Shown: positions 9,879-18,793 of the stretch, in pieces
How positions within the stretch are numbered: the stretch's first letter is position 1
How the letters are laid out: each line of letters starts with the position of its first letter
DNA from: a virus
Reading direction: 5' to 3' (one strand)
Virus record (IMG/VR): IMGVR_UViG_3300013109_000059
Span: 1 to 64,000 of that record
DNA: 64,000 nucleotides
Notes under the pieces: model-generated
Told to the model about the DNA's origin: nothing
What the model saw: the letters and a program-made list of their open reading frames with translations, nothing else
Database searches by the model: none
Translations under genes and position numbers: made by a program

Positions 9879-10478
9879 TTATGCTACGCTAGGTCCATAA
9901 ACAGAAAGAATAGACCAGCCTGCACTTGTATAAATCATCTCTACACTTTGACCAGCTGTTGTGAACGCTACAGTACTGAAACCGTTCGCTGTACTAGGAG
10001 TTACAACAACTGTACCGGCTGGTGTCGCTGTAGTAACTATAACTTTTCTCTCACCCTCTATACCGTTTGATAGTGATAGTGCTAAATCTGTACTTGCGTC
10101 TACGTATACTGTGCCTCTAGTATCTAGTGAAACAGAATTTGTAGCTGACTTTGTTAATATTACTATTTTTTGTAAATACCCAACATTCCATGGATTAGTG
10201 TTACTACCTATATTATATTGTATGCCTGAGTCTATATTAGGTATAACATCGCTACTGATATTGGCATTTAATGTTAAGGAACCGCCTCCGTTACCTAGTG
10301 ATATAACATCTCCGTTTACAACAAGGGTGCCTCCGATATACATATTACCGGCCGCATACGTTCCACCTTTATTATAAAGAGATGCACCTACTGGATCAAC
10401 AGGAGATACGCCAACATCCAATGTGTTGGTGCTTTCTATAACTAATGTTCCAGAATCTGGATTAATGTGTGATGACAT
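9879..10478 (-). CDS. Small fibre-like virion protein
   Basis: The protein has 199 residues and is the first gene of the fibre operon. The N-terminal half has a beta-rich motif, GGTYAAGNMYIGGTLVVNGD, of the kind found in fibre and spike heads. A segment IGSNTNPWNVGYLQKI follows, and the C-terminal half is rich in Thr/Val strands. There is no identifiable enzyme motif. Two late-promoter-like sites lie just upstream. A structural role is inferred from context and composition only. Confidence 0.5.
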   Translation of the reverse strand: MSSHINPDSGTLVIESTNTLDVGVSPVDPVGASLYNKGGTYAAGNMYIGGTLVVNGDVISLGNGGGSLTLNANISSDVIPNIDSGIQYNIGSNTNPWNVGYLQKIVILTKSATNSVSLDTRGTVYVDASTDLALSLSNGIEGERKVIVTTATPAGTVVVTPSTANGFSTVAFTTAGQSVEMIYTSAGWSILSVYGPSVA

Positions 10479-10500
10479 AATACTTTTTTCCTACTACTTC

Positions 10501-10509
10501 CTATTTATA
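10501..10509 (-). promoter_or_regulatory. T4 consensus late promoter (TATAAATAG)
   Basis: The minus strand reads TATAAATAG, an exact match to the T4 late element TATAAATA. It lies 23 bases upstream of the fibre operon start at 10478. The predicted start is about 10496. Confidence 0.7.
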
Positions 10510-10520
10510 TAATTATATAT

Positions 10521-10529
10521 GTATTTATC
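10521..10529 (-). promoter_or_regulatory. Second, tandem late promoter (GATAAATAC)
   Basis: The minus-strand GATAAATAC lies 20 bases upstream of the consensus site. It has the form seen before most other late operons in this window, so the fibre operon may have two late starts. Confidence 0.5.
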
Positions 10530-10556
10530 AAAGGTAAGATGTTTTGAACTGTCATA

Positions 10557-10813
10557 AGAAAAGACACATTAAATTAATAATGCGTCTTTTCCGTTAATAA
10601 GTTAAATAGGTAGGACTTGGTTACACCTACAAGCCGGAAACACAGATACCATTCTATAATTCCAGCAACCTAACCCCGCCAGTGACTGCGATGTGACTCC
10701 CTCTGTTTTCCAGATAAAGCCTGGGTACCACCCCTGGTTAGTCAAGTTAGAGCCTCTGGTAAGACCCTCTTCCTTGCACTATTAACAAAAAGTAATTAGT
10801 TTTTTGTTACTTA
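10557..10813 (-). ncRNA. Candidate stand-alone structured RNA between capsid and fibre operons
   Basis: This gene-free gap has its own sigma70-like promoter on the minus strand (10821-10849) and ends in a hairpin at 10559-10590, predicting an RNA of about 255 bases. It is more GC-rich than its surroundings and contains pairable segments: CTAACC at 10670-10675 with GGTTAG at 10736-10741, GTAGG at 10610-10614 with CCTAC at 10626-10630, and CCAG/CTGG pairs. No open frame of useful length was seen. It is not a tRNA. The family is not recognised, and the strand is inferred from the promoter and terminator. Confidence 0.45.
10559..10590 (-). terminator. Hairpin terminator of the candidate RNA
   Basis: The stem is AAAAGACgCATTA with TAATGtGTCTTTT around a TTAATT loop, with one mismatch. 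On the minus strand the stem ends in TTTT followed by CTTAT. The symmetry would allow some function on either strand. Confidence 0.6.
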
Positions 10814-10820
10814 TGTGTTT

Positions 10821-10849
10821 AATATATAACAGTTTTGCCTAAAGGTCAA
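10821..10849 (-). promoter_or_regulatory. Sigma70-type promoter for the candidate RNA
   Basis: On the minus strand TTGACC (10849-10844) is separated by 17 bases from TATATT (10826-10821). The predicted start is about 10813. It lies between the capsid terminator and the RNA-like region, so it serves no protein gene directly. Confidence 0.5.
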
Positions 10850-10886
10850 CCTTTTTTTTAATCTTTTTTTAATTTTATCCACAGCC

Positions 10887-10916
10887 AAAAAAATAGGCCC
10901 ATTTCTGAGCCTATTT
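10887..10916 (-). terminator. 23: Intrinsic terminator after the major capsid gene
   Basis: The minus-strand stem AAATAGGC/GCCTATTT with a ten-base loop is followed by a T-run. It lies about 30 bases past the capsid stop codon at 10947. Confidence 0.85.
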
Positions 10917-10946
10917 TTATGTAAAAAATTGTATTCTAGTAAAATA

Positions 10947-12116
10947 TTACTGGAATGACAAGTTACTTGCGTTAACATCAATTTTAGAAACGTAGTCCGC
11001 CGCATTACCAAGAGATGAAGCCTGGTTATTTAGCTCAACATAGCCATAACGTGTCATAAATGATACTGTTGGCTCGAATGTTGCCGGATCTAATACTGTG
11101 CCTGAAGACATTAGTGGAATGTATGGGCAATAAAATGCTGCCGCATCAATTTCACCGTCGCCTTTATAGCCAACTAGTACTGGAGCATTATCTGCCGCGT
11201 ACTGGTCAACAAAAACACGCATAGTGCCATTCAAAGTACCTACAAATTTAGTATTTGTTGGAGCTTCAAAAGGTCCTTCAGTTGTTCTTGCGAACGCTGA
11301 AGTTGTTGCACTTTGTAGTACTGTTAACATAGTTGGTGAAACAACGACATAGTTACCTGCACCACGACGTGTTCTTGCCGCGATTAGGTTAGCTGATCTG
11401 TTTATAAGAACTGCTAGTGCCGCATGTTGGTCTCCAACGAAAGTTGCTGTACCTGATACTGAACCTTGGTCATATGTATCAGTTGCCGCGCCTGCTAATG
11501 TACGTAGTGAACCGATCACTTCTTGATCAATCTCAGCAGTAATTTCTTGGGCAAGTGCCTGCATAATTTCTGCTTCAACGTCTAGACCGTGCATTGCGTT
11601 TGCGTCTTGAGCCGCTTCAAACGTCCAACGAGCACTCAATTTACGAGTTTTCGCTTCAACTGTTTGCTTCAATACTTGGATAGAAAGTTTCTTTCCAGCT
11701 TCTGCTTCTAAAGAAGAAGTTGAAGTTGCTGCGCCTGCTGATGCGTTTGCATCACCTGAGTATCCTTTTGCAATTGCAAATGGAGATAAAGCTTCATCAC
11801 CTGCTGAAACGCCTGATGCTGTTTCGCCATATCTTACTCTAAGTGTATGTATTTGTCCTACTGGACCTGTCATAGGCTGTACGCCTACAAGTTCGTTTGC
11901 GATAACTGTTGGCATCACACGTCTGATAACTGGAAGAATCACTTTGTTAAGTGATGCAACGTTACCCGCCATAGTTGTGCCAGCTGTAGCTGATTCTGAA
12001 AGGTAGCTCTTAGTGTTTTCAAGAACTGATTCCATTACAACCTTTTTGTTACCTTCTAAGCCATCTGTTAGGGCGTCTTTTGTAACGTCCCAATTTTCAA
12101 ATAGATTCTGTGTCAT
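10947..12116 (-). CDS. 23: Major capsid protein gp23
   Basis: The 389-residue protein resembles T4 gp23 in sequence (LNKVILPVIRRVMPTVIANELVGVQPM, TFEAAQDANAMHGLDVEAEI, YVELNNQ near the end) and in gene order after 20-21-22. T4 gp23 is 521 residues, so this is a short form. The N-terminal part holds LSE at about 39-41, a candidate site for the gp21 protease, whose T4 specificity is [LI]xE. GGAGAATT precedes the ATG. It is the last gene of the head unit and is followed by a strong terminator. It forms the hexamers of the head shell. Confidence 0.93.
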   Translation of the reverse strand: MTQNLFENWDVTKDALTDGLEGNKKVVMESVLENTKSYLSESATAGTTMAGNVASLNKVILPVIRRVMPTVIANELVGVQPMTGPVGQIHTLRVRYGETASGVSAGDEALSPFAIAKGYSGDANASAGAATSTSSLEAEAGKKLSIQVLKQTVEAKTRKLSARWTFEAAQDANAMHGLDVEAEIMQALAQEITAEIDQEVIGSLRTLAGAATDTYDQGSVSGTATFVGDQHAALAVLINRSANLIAARTRRGAGNYVVVSPTMLTVLQSATTSAFARTTEGPFEAPTNTKFVGTLNGTMRVFVDQYAADNAPVLVGYKGDGEIDAAAFYCPYIPLMSSGTVLDPATFEPTVSFMTRYGYVELNNQASSLGNAADYVSKIDVNASNLSFQ

Positions 12117-12128
12117 TTGGAATTCTCC

Positions 12129-13229
12129 TTAGTTGATTCCTGCTAACTTTTTAAGGTTAATAATTTCGGCTTCACTATCCGTGTTTGCTGGAGTGTTAGC
12201 CTTGTTACCGGTAATCTCAGTCTTCTGAGATTCTGTTAGTGTTTTTTGTGAATCTTTGTTTGTGCCTGACTCATTAAGTACCGTTGGTAGGTATTTGTTG
12301 AATTGGGCTTTTAACTTGCTTGTAGCTATGCTTTCAAGTAAGTTGTTCATTAATTCACGTTTATCTTTGGCCAAAGGAGACATAAGTTCAGTTATAACTG
12401 CCTCACGCTCACGGCTTTCATTAATTCTAGCAACTTCATTTGTTGCTTCAGTAATTTTTGCCTCTTTAGCTTCAATTTCTTTTTGCGATTCTTCAATTTG
12501 AGTCTTCGCATCTGAAAGTTCTTTTGAAAGTTTTGAAATATGTGTTCCCTCAGCGATATGCGAACCCATAAACTCAGCCGCAAAAGTTTCGAACAGTTTA
12601 CGTCCGAACATATTTTCTTTTGCCTGCTTAATATCTTCTTTTAACGTACCTAATTCTGTTGTAAGTGTCTTATCAACAATAGTAGCTAGTTTTGTAGAAG
12701 CCTTGTCTATGAAGTCAGTTTTTGCTTTGGTAATCATTTCTTTACCTTCTGCAACAAGTTTTACCTTTTGTTCAATAAGGTCTTTCTTGTCTTTATGGAA
12801 TTCATTAAGTTCTGAAGTAAGTTGTTCCATCACAAAGTCTTCTAACTTCTCAAAATTGCTTTCTTGAAGTTTTCTGTCGTTGCGTAGTTCGCCAATTTCC
12901 TTTTTAAGTGTTTCCATAACAAACTTATCAAGGAGCTCAGCATGTTCTGCGATTTTACGTTTATACTCAACTTGAGATTCAACTGCCGCTTTTTTATCTG
13001 CTGCAAATTCTGCTAATTCAGTTTTAATTGTATCTGATACCATTGCATCTAGTGCTTCCACCATTTGCGTTTTGTCAGTTTCATATCTGTTAGCGAATTC
13101 TTCACGTAATTCGGCAGTGATCTCTTCACGAGCTTCACCTAATCTTGCTTCCCATGCTTCTGAAAGTGTTGAACGCACTTCCTCAGATAGGACTTCTGAA
13201 CTTAGGAGTTGTTCTATTGCATTTGCCAT
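12129..13229 (-). CDS. 22: Prohead core scaffold gp22
   Basis: This 366-residue protein is rich in Glu, Lys and Ala with long predicted coiled coils over most of its length. Repeated segments are of the type KFVMETLKKEIGELRNDRK and DFVMEQLTSELNEFHKDKK. The position between protease and capsid genes, together with the composition, fits the T4 gp22 scaffold, which fills the prohead and is degraded by gp21. It ends 12 bases before the gp23 start and begins one base after the protease stop. Function rests on synteny and composition, not on an active-site motif. Confidence 0.82.
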   Translation of the reverse strand: MANAIEQLLSSEVLSEEVRSTLSEAWEARLGEAREEITAELREEFANRYETDKTQMVEALDAMVSDTIKTELAEFAADKKAAVESQVEYKRKIAEHAELLDKFVMETLKKEIGELRNDRKLQESNFEKLEDFVMEQLTSELNEFHKDKKDLIEQKVKLVAEGKEMITKAKTDFIDKASTKLATIVDKTLTTELGTLKEDIKQAKENMFGRKLFETFAAEFMGSHIAEGTHISKLSKELSDAKTQIEESQKEIEAKEAKITEATNEVARINESREREAVITELMSPLAKDKRELMNNLLESIATSKLKAQFNKYLPTVLNESGTNKDSQKTLTESQKTEITGNKANTPANTDSEAEIINLKKLAGIN

Positions 13230-13859
13230 TTAGCTTCTCCTAATATCTAGTTTTTCAATGAACTTTAATACTTCCTTCTGGAGGTATTGATTTGCTATTG
13301 TGTCGTCTTTTACTGCGGATGCAACGTCAAGTAAGATGTTACCACGTTTACCATTCATAATTTGTTCATATAAAGGGTCTGGGTAAGCATCTGGTGCACT
13401 TGGATTAGCAACAAGATCAACTGTTTGAATTTCAAACTCGCTAACATTGCCGCTTTCTGTTACATTTCCACTACCTCTTGACGAAACGCCAAGTTTTACT
13501 CCATTCTCTATAAGGGTTTTACAAATATTTCCCATTGGAGTAGGTAACAGTTTTAATCGACCATAACCGTCTTGACCGTCCATCCACATTTTTTCAATCA
13601 TGTGACTAACACGGTCTAAATTAACTTGCAAATCATCTGGATGATCTGCCTCGCCTAAAACCGAATATCCAGTTTCAATTTTTTCTTGTATTGCTTTAAC
13701 AGCTTTTGAAATTTCATTAACTGGGTAAACTCTTGAGTTTTGATTACGAGTATTTCCTTGTACAAAGATACCTTGCATAAAAAGGCTTTTACCGTCCTGA
13801 GCTGTCTCAGTTATGATTTTAGCCTGATCATATGTTAGGTTCTCTTTAAGTGTAAGCAT
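13230..13859 (-). CDS. 21: Prohead maturation protease gp21
   Basis: The protein has 209 residues. It shows the family signatures EADHPDD with the candidate catalytic His at 73, and GVSSRGSGN with the candidate nucleophile Ser at 126 or 127. An early segment, FVQGNTRNQNSRVYP, is typical of T4-type and HK97-type head proteases. It cleaves scaffold and capsid proteins during head maturation and then itself. The length equals that of T4 gp21 within a few residues. It is tightly packed between the acidic core gene and the scaffold gene. Confidence 0.9.
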   Translation of the reverse strand: MLTLKENLTYDQAKIITETAQDGKSLFMQGIFVQGNTRNQNSRVYPVNEISKAVKAIQEKIETGYSVLGEADHPDDLQVNLDRVSHMIEKMWMDGQDGYGRLKLLPTPMGNICKTLIENGVKLGVSSRGSGNVTESGNVSEFEIQTVDLVANPSAPDAYPDPLYEQIMNGKRGNILLDVASAVKDDTIANQYLQKEVLKFIEKLDIRRS

Positions 13860-13861
13860 AA

Positions 13862-14767
13862 TTATTCAGCTTTGCCTTTTTTCTCAGCGCCATGACCTTT
13901 TGGTTCTGCTTTAAGATCGCCTGCCTCTTGTGGGCCATCAACGTTCATATCTTTAGCATCGCCTGTTAGGCCTTTTTTGCTGCCGTCTGAAGATTTCTTA
14001 GACATGTCTACTGCTTTGCCGCCCATATCGTTTTTACCTGCAACTGGTGACGCTTTACCGTCATCGCCTGCTGGCATACTAACTGGAGCTGCTTTTAGTT
14101 CTGCACCTTCTTCGATTTCTTCTGTTTTTTCATCGGCTTCATCTTTTGCTTCTTCTACTTCCTCTTTATCAGATTTAGTATCTTCAGCTTTAGTGTCCTC
14201 AACAACAGCAGTTTCTTCCATTTCTGGTTCCATTTCTAGTTCTGGTTCCATTTCTGGTTCCATTTCCATTTCTGGCTCTTCTGCTGGAGCTTCGTCGCCC
14301 ATTACTTTAGCAAATTCTGCTTTTAGATCAGCTAGTGCGTCTTCAACGTCTACTAACTTATCTTCAATCTCTGCGTGATCTTCTTCGTGACTGTCTACTT
14401 CACCGTCACCGTCCATATCAGCTTCGCCATCTTCATCTGATAATTCCATTTCAGCTTCTGGTTCTGTTAGTTCAGCTTCGGGTGCGTCTTCGCCCTCAGA
14501 ATCTTCACCATACATCTCTTCTGCTTCAATTTCGTCATCATCTTCTTCGATGTCGTCAATGAAGTCGTCAGCTTTTTCGTCGCCTATTGCTTCATCTATA
14601 TCTTCTTCCGCTACTTCATCTTCAACAACTTCGTCTGCTTCGACTAAGTCATTCCAGATTTCACGTGCTTTTTCTACGAATGCTTCGTGTAAGAGGTCAG
14701 AAGCTTTAGCCTCCTCACCATTAACTAGGCTTTCTATTACTTTAATATAACGTTCGCGAGTACTCAT
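13862..14767 (-). CDS. Very acidic prohead core-like protein
   Basis: The 301-residue protein has a short helical N-terminus (MSTRERYIKVIESLVNGEEA) and then a very acidic Glu/Asp/Ala-rich tract from about 45 to 220 with near-repeats such as EMEPEMEPELEMEPEMEE. The tail is Lys/Gly-rich (SKKSSDGSKKGLTGDAKD). In T4 the genes between 20 and 21 encode prohead core proteins 67 and 68. This gene occupies that place, so a core or internal-peptide role is inferred. A late promoter and AGGAGA ribosome site lie directly upstream. Confidence 0.6.
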   Translation of the reverse strand: MSTRERYIKVIESLVNGEEAKASDLLHEAFVEKAREIWNDLVEADEVVEDEVAEEDIDEAIGDEKADDFIDDIEEDDDEIEAEEMYGEDSEGEDAPEAELTEPEAEMELSDEDGEADMDGDGEVDSHEEDHAEIEDKLVDVEDALADLKAEFAKVMGDEAPAEEPEMEMEPEMEPELEMEPEMEETAVVEDTKAEDTKSDKEEVEEAKDEADEKTEEIEEGAELKAAPVSMPAGDDGKASPVAGKNDMGGKAVDMSKKSSDGSKKGLTGDAKDMNVDGPQEAGDLKAEPKGHGAEKKGKAE

Positions 14768-14800
14768 TTGACATTCTCCTTTATCGAGGTTATAACGTAT

Positions 14801-14808
14801 GTATTTAG
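14801..14808 (-). promoter_or_regulatory. Late promoter (CTAAATAC) for the 21-22-23 unit
   Basis: The minus strand reads GACTAAATACATACG. The predicted start at about 14796 lies 29 bases before the acidic core gene. It follows the terminator of the portal unit, so capsid genes can be made in larger amounts than portal. Confidence 0.6.
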
Positions 14809-14838
14809 TCTTGGTTTACGGTAAGATGTCTTAAATAC

Positions 14839-14866
14839 AAAAAAAACCGTGGTTTTGACGCCACGG
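14839..14866 (-). terminator. Intrinsic terminator after the portal unit
   Basis: On the minus strand the stem CCGTGG/CCACGG, with an eight-base loop, is followed by eight T residues. It separates portal and small core gene from the capsid unit. Confidence 0.87.
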
Positions 14867-14898
14867 CTATGATTTTTGTCGTTATGTAGGTGTATTAC

Positions 14899-15096
14899 TT
14901 ATTCTTTATCTTGGCTAGTGCCATACTGTAATTGCACGTCTTCTATCTTATCTGCATGTTCAGATCGTGTCATTTCACGTCTATTTCGCATTTTATTTAA
15001 ATGTTTTAACGTCAACTTAGGTCTACGAGTATCATCTTCGTCCCATTTATTGAAGTTATCATCTTTTGCGTTTTGTGCTAATTCATTAAATCGCAT
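14899..15096 (-). CDS. Small protein after the portal gene (gene 67 position)
   Basis: The 65-residue reading starts at the ATG at 15096 (MRFNELAQNAK), which overlaps the end of the portal gene and has an AGGAG nine bases upstream. An earlier in-frame ATG at 15141 lies deeper in the portal gene and is less likely. The protein is highly charged, with a conserved-looking centre, DEDDTRRPKLTLKHLNKMR. Small charged proteins follow the portal gene in T4-like marine phages. A prohead core role (gp67-like) is inferred from position only. Confidence 0.6.
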   Translation of the reverse strand: MRFNELAQNAKDDNFNKWDEDDTRRPKLTLKHLNKMRNRREMTRSEHADKIEDVQLQYGTSQDKE

Positions 15097-16756
15097 CGTC
15101 TGGTACTCCTGTATCTCCACCAGCATCTGGTACTTCTGCACCGCCAGTGTCTCCTAAGTCGGATTCGGGTTCTGCATTTTCTGCGTCGACATCAGTAGGT
15201 TGGAAACTATCTACGTCTGAGCCTCGTAATCCCATTCCACCCAAGTCACCGGTTGCTGAGCCCGATGGTTTATTACCTGCTTGGTTTTCTTCTTTCCACA
15301 TTCTTTCATTCTCAACCATTTCTTCTTCGTTAAGTCCTAAGTATCTTGCAAGTATAAATCTTCTTGATAGATAAGGAACACCTTCAATAGAACTGAATAG
15401 ATTTGCTTTTTGTGCATCAATTTCAATTGTTCTATATTGTGAGAAACTTTGTGGTTCAGTAAATGATAAATCAAATAAACTAGCACTAATATCTAGTCCT
15501 CTGTGTTTACAAAATAATTTAAACTCATGGTCTAATGCTTGTTGTAGTGTTAGTTGTAATCTTTCACAATACTTCGCAAAACGGAATTCTTGAATCATTG
15601 CTGTACCTATACGTCCGTCATTAAACGCCGCTATACCGTCTTCACTTCCAGTAGGAAGGTACGATGTTGGTACACGAAGTCCACGCATTAACTTGTTATT
15701 AAAGTATTTTAAATCATCAATCTCACCAAGGTTTTCACCACCCGGTAAAACTTCAACTTTAGATCCACGTCCTTCTGCTGTTTGTGCAAAGAAATAATCT
15801 TCCATTATTGATAACGGATTATAAGCCGCATCAACAACTTTAGTACCACCACCACTCATATTTGGAATACGTGTTTGGTGTACCTCGTTTTTAACTCTTT
15901 CAACAAAGCCCATTGCTTTGTGTGCTGGCATATTACCTACGTCAATATAGAACACACGTCTTTCAGGTGCTCTTTGTACACGATAGATAATAATACTATC
16001 TTCTAATAATTCTTTTTGTTTATAAACTTTAAATACAGGTTCTAAAATACTATCACCAAATGGCCAGTTACTATTCATTCCATCTGATAAACTAACATGT
16101 ACTACATGCGTAGAGTCTACTGCAAATTCTGAATTCATACCTGATGAGTTTGGTGTTACAATACCTGCATTTCCTTTTCCTACTGTATAACCTGTTGTAG
16201 GATTAACTGCTGTAGCATCTTGATGTTTTTTAGTATCTGTTGCTACTAACTCTTGTAAGTTAAGTGCAATATTTTTAATAACGTATTGATCAATTCTTCT
16301 GCCTTCGCTTTCATTGACAATTGTTTTTACTACATCACCGGATTGTACCGCAATAAGTTTATATGTTTCTGGATCTCTAATAAAAAATTGATCTCCATAT
16401 TTAATGCAAGATCTAAACATAGAAAAAATTCTACGTTCAAAGTTATTAATGTTAACCCATTGTTTTAATGTAGTTTCTAATGCAGTTACTTCTGAATCAG
16501 TTGGATTTGTTTTATATTGAATTTCAAATGGTATATTAGATTCTGGATGTAATTGTGTACTAAATTCTGCAATTGTATCAAGTGCCGCATTAATTTCACT
16601 GTCTTGATCCATTTGATCATATTGTGTGTAACGTTCAATACGGTTTGGTTGGCCCGAGTATACCTCTGGTAGCCAACTCTGCCAACGGCTGGTATTCGCT
16701 GATCCGCTTGTTCCATCCATTGGATTATATCTTGTAAAGTGTTTTTTCCAACTCAT
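15086..16756 (-). CDS. 20: Portal vertex protein gp20
   Basis: This 556-residue protein matches the T4 gp20 family in length and in landmarks: SEINAALDTIAEF, the KYGDQFFIRD segment, RAPERRVFYIDVGNMPAHKAM, then LRVPTSYLPTG and GRIGTAMIQEFRFAKY. It forms the dodecameric portal through which DNA is packaged and to which the tail joins. The C-terminus (about 60 residues) is acidic and Gly/Pro-rich. Upstream lies a late promoter at 16781-16789. The downstream small gene overlaps its stop codon. Confidence 0.93.
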   Translation of the reverse strand: MSWKKHFTRYNPMDGTSGSANTSRWQSWLPEVYSGQPNRIERYTQYDQMDQDSEINAALDTIAEFSTQLHPESNIPFEIQYKTNPTDSEVTALETTLKQWVNINNFERRIFSMFRSCIKYGDQFFIRDPETYKLIAVQSGDVVKTIVNESEGRRIDQYVIKNIALNLQELVATDTKKHQDATAVNPTTGYTVGKGNAGIVTPNSSGMNSEFAVDSTHVVHVSLSDGMNSNWPFGDSILEPVFKVYKQKELLEDSIIIYRVQRAPERRVFYIDVGNMPAHKAMGFVERVKNEVHQTRIPNMSGGGTKVVDAAYNPLSIMEDYFFAQTAEGRGSKVEVLPGGENLGEIDDLKYFNNKLMRGLRVPTSYLPTGSEDGIAAFNDGRIGTAMIQEFRFAKYCERLQLTLQQALDHEFKLFCKHRGLDISASLFDLSFTEPQSFSQYRTIEIDAQKANLFSSIEGVPYLSRRFILARYLGLNEEEMVENERMWKEENQAGNKPSGSATGDLGGMGLRGSDVDSFQPTDVDAENAEPESDLGDTGGAEVPDAGGDTGVPDDAI

Positions 16757-16780
16757 AGTGTGTTTTGCCTCATTCTATTT

Positions 16781-16789
16781 GTATTTATC
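16781..16789 (-). promoter_or_regulatory. Late promoter (GATAAATAC) before the portal gene
   Basis: The minus-strand GATAAATAC lies 24 bases upstream of the portal ATG. The predicted start is about 16776. It sits in the 39-base gap between the tape-measure-like gene and gene 20. Confidence 0.65.
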
Positions 16790-16795
16790 TATTGT

Positions 16796-18793
16796 TTAAC
16801 CGTTTATGTAACCCATTGCAATTCTGGCTTCTTTGCTAAACTGAATATTCTCTTTTATTTGAATTTCTTTTTCAAGTGATGTTATCATTAATTTTGTTAA
16901 TCTTATCTGTTCCTCTATTTGCCTTTTCTTTGCGTTTCCTACCGCACCAGAAAAATCCCTAGGAGTATTAGTTATTATATTAGGATTTGTAAGAGTTGTC
17001 AACCTTTCTTTCAACATTGGAAGGTCTTTTTCAGTTGCATTTGCTGGTAAATCAGCTACATTTTCTAAAACAGTTGTAGCTGACACTTTAGATGTGTCAT
17101 TTTTACTAGAATTTACTGTATTATCTTTAGATTCTACTGTAGCATCGCTATCTTCTTTATAATCATTAAATAAACCATTTAACCAATCTGAACCATCAGC
17201 TAATAATCCAGTTACAAATTCCAACTTCTCACCCATATCTTGCATAGGATATGTAATAAACTCTTGGGCTGTTAGAAACATTTTTGACATATCATTCATT
17301 GCTACAGTTGATTTACCACTTGCTTCTTGCATTTTTGCTTGAATCTTTTTTTGTTCTTCCATATTTACGCCTTCTAACTTACCAAAGTTTTGCATTATTA
17401 AGTATAAACTATTTTGCAAACTCTGTACTCTACCAATACCTTGATTACCTGCGGCAACGGCCGCTAATCTTTCTCTATCATATGTTGCTAATATATCTAT
17501 TAAAAAAGTTTCAGATAATTTACCACCTGTAGTTTCTGCATCTTGAACTGTTTCATTAATTTTTGTAAGTAATCCAGGAAGTGCTACTTCTAAAGCACCT
17601 ACTGCTTCACCATCCATTGCACGTAATACTTGTATAATATCAAAATTACCCATATTGTGAGAAAACTGAGCTGTTGCATTATTCATTGCTGTTTGTACTT
17701 GTCCCAATAAATCAGATGGTCCAACATCTGAAAATAGAGAAATTTGTTTTGCAAGAGATTCAACTACGTCTGCTGTTTTTTCTAATCCTTGATCTTCTAT
17801 TGCCGCAAGTCCTGCCGCTAAGTTTGTGTCTGACAATGCACCTAACATTTTTGCCATTGTCTCACCTCTAGTAAGTGCTGTTAAGTTTGCTATTGCTCCT
17901 GATTCAAGTACTAATGATTTAAAACTAGCCTCAAGTGCTTCACCTTCTCCTACTAGTTGTTTATCTAACTGTCCTGTTATACGTTGCGTTTCTATATAAC
18001 CTGCATAAGCATTCATTAAATCTACGTTTGACATACCCAAGTCACCTAATATTTCTGAATTATCAGAAAGTCTTTTAAACATTCCTATATATGCTTGAGC
18101 ACCTCGAGATACATCTCCGCCTATGCCTACCATTGTTCCACCAAAATTACTAATAATTGATGCAAAACTTTTATACGTTATACCTGCTTGAAAACTGTCT
18201 TTATATAATTGATCAAATACATCAGCAGTGTCATATACAATAGCACCGGAGTCTATCATCATTTTTTGTACTTCAGCAAACTGTTCAAACTTGGCTGCAT
18301 TCCAACCTGCCCATGCTAGTCCAATATCTACTGCTACGTTGGCTACTTGTCCCAAAGTCTTTGTCATCATCTTAGCAAATGGAATTTGTGCCGCTGTACT
18401 TTTGTCTAATTTGCCTGACGCTCCTTTAAGTTTCTTTACTATATCTTCAGTTGCACTAACCATACTAGTTAATGGCTTCTCTGAATCACCAAAGAAAGTA
18501 GCAGTGTCTTTTATTTGCTGTGCACCTTTTAATAATAAACTTGATCTACCTTTTGCATTTTCTTCATTTGCCTTAGAATTTTTTACTCCAATTTGTAAAT
18601 TCTTTTCTACTGCTTCTATAATTTCATCATCTAACTTAGTGTTCTTTTTAACATCACCTAACATTTCTTTAGTAAGAGAAACTGCATTCTTTGATTGCAT
18701 TGCCAATGCTTCCATTGTTGTTTCACTTGCCCAAGCTGGTACCTGAAGTATTAAATCATCTGAAATTGGTATTTGATTTGTTTTATCAGCCAT
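16796..18793 (-). CDS. Tape-measure-like virion protein (paralogue B)
   Basis: This 665-residue protein is mainly helical. It has a Gly/Ala-rich hydrophobic stretch near 130-150 (GQVANVAVDIGLAWAGW) and long amphipathic helices. It shares layout with its upstream neighbour: both begin with a PAWASETTMEAL/PWATEITLEKV-type segment, and both have a DLGMSNVDLM or DFGMGIQDQT region followed by a Q..TGQLDK or LGELTS segment. The size is close to the 590-residue T4 tape measure gp29. Its ATG shares a base with the neighbour's stop. It could be a tape measure or a related tail-tube protein; the evidence is indirect. Confidence 0.5.
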   Translation of the reverse strand: MADKTNQIPISDDLILQVPAWASETTMEALAMQSKNAVSLTKEMLGDVKKNTKLDDEIIEAVEKNLQIGVKNSKANEENAKGRSSLLLKGAQQIKDTATFFGDSEKPLTSMVSATEDIVKKLKGASGKLDKSTAAQIPFAKMMTKTLGQVANVAVDIGLAWAGWNAAKFEQFAEVQKMMIDSGAIVYDTADVFDQLYKDSFQAGITYKSFASIISNFGGTMVGIGGDVSRGAQAYIGMFKRLSDNSEILGDLGMSNVDLMNAYAGYIETQRITGQLDKQLVGEGEALEASFKSLVLESGAIANLTALTRGETMAKMLGALSDTNLAAGLAAIEDQGLEKTADVVESLAKQISLFSDVGPSDLLGQVQTAMNNATAQFSHNMGNFDIIQVLRAMDGEAVGALEVALPGLLTKINETVQDAETTGGKLSETFLIDILATYDRERLAAVAAGNQGIGRVQSLQNSLYLIMQNFGKLEGVNMEEQKKIQAKMQEASGKSTVAMNDMSKMFLTAQEFITYPMQDMGEKLEFVTGLLADGSDWLNGLFNDYKEDSDATVESKDNTVNSSKNDTSKVSATTVLENVADLPANATEKDLPMLKERLTTLTNPNIITNTPRDFSGAVGNAKKRQIEEQIRLTKLMITSLEKEIQIKENIQFSKEARIAMGYING

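Noticed and set aside
10600-10790. Similarity to a cobalamin riboswitch on the plus strand (a CCCCGCCAGTGAC-like core and a GCCTGGGTACC-like box)
   Set aside because: Only short parts match, the spacing is uncertain, and no plus-strand gene lies downstream to be regulated. The promoter and terminator point to the minus strand.
13977-14378. Ser-rich open frame opposite the acidic core gene
   Set aside because: It is the complement of a Glu/Asp-rich coding sequence, has low complexity, and has no ribosome site.
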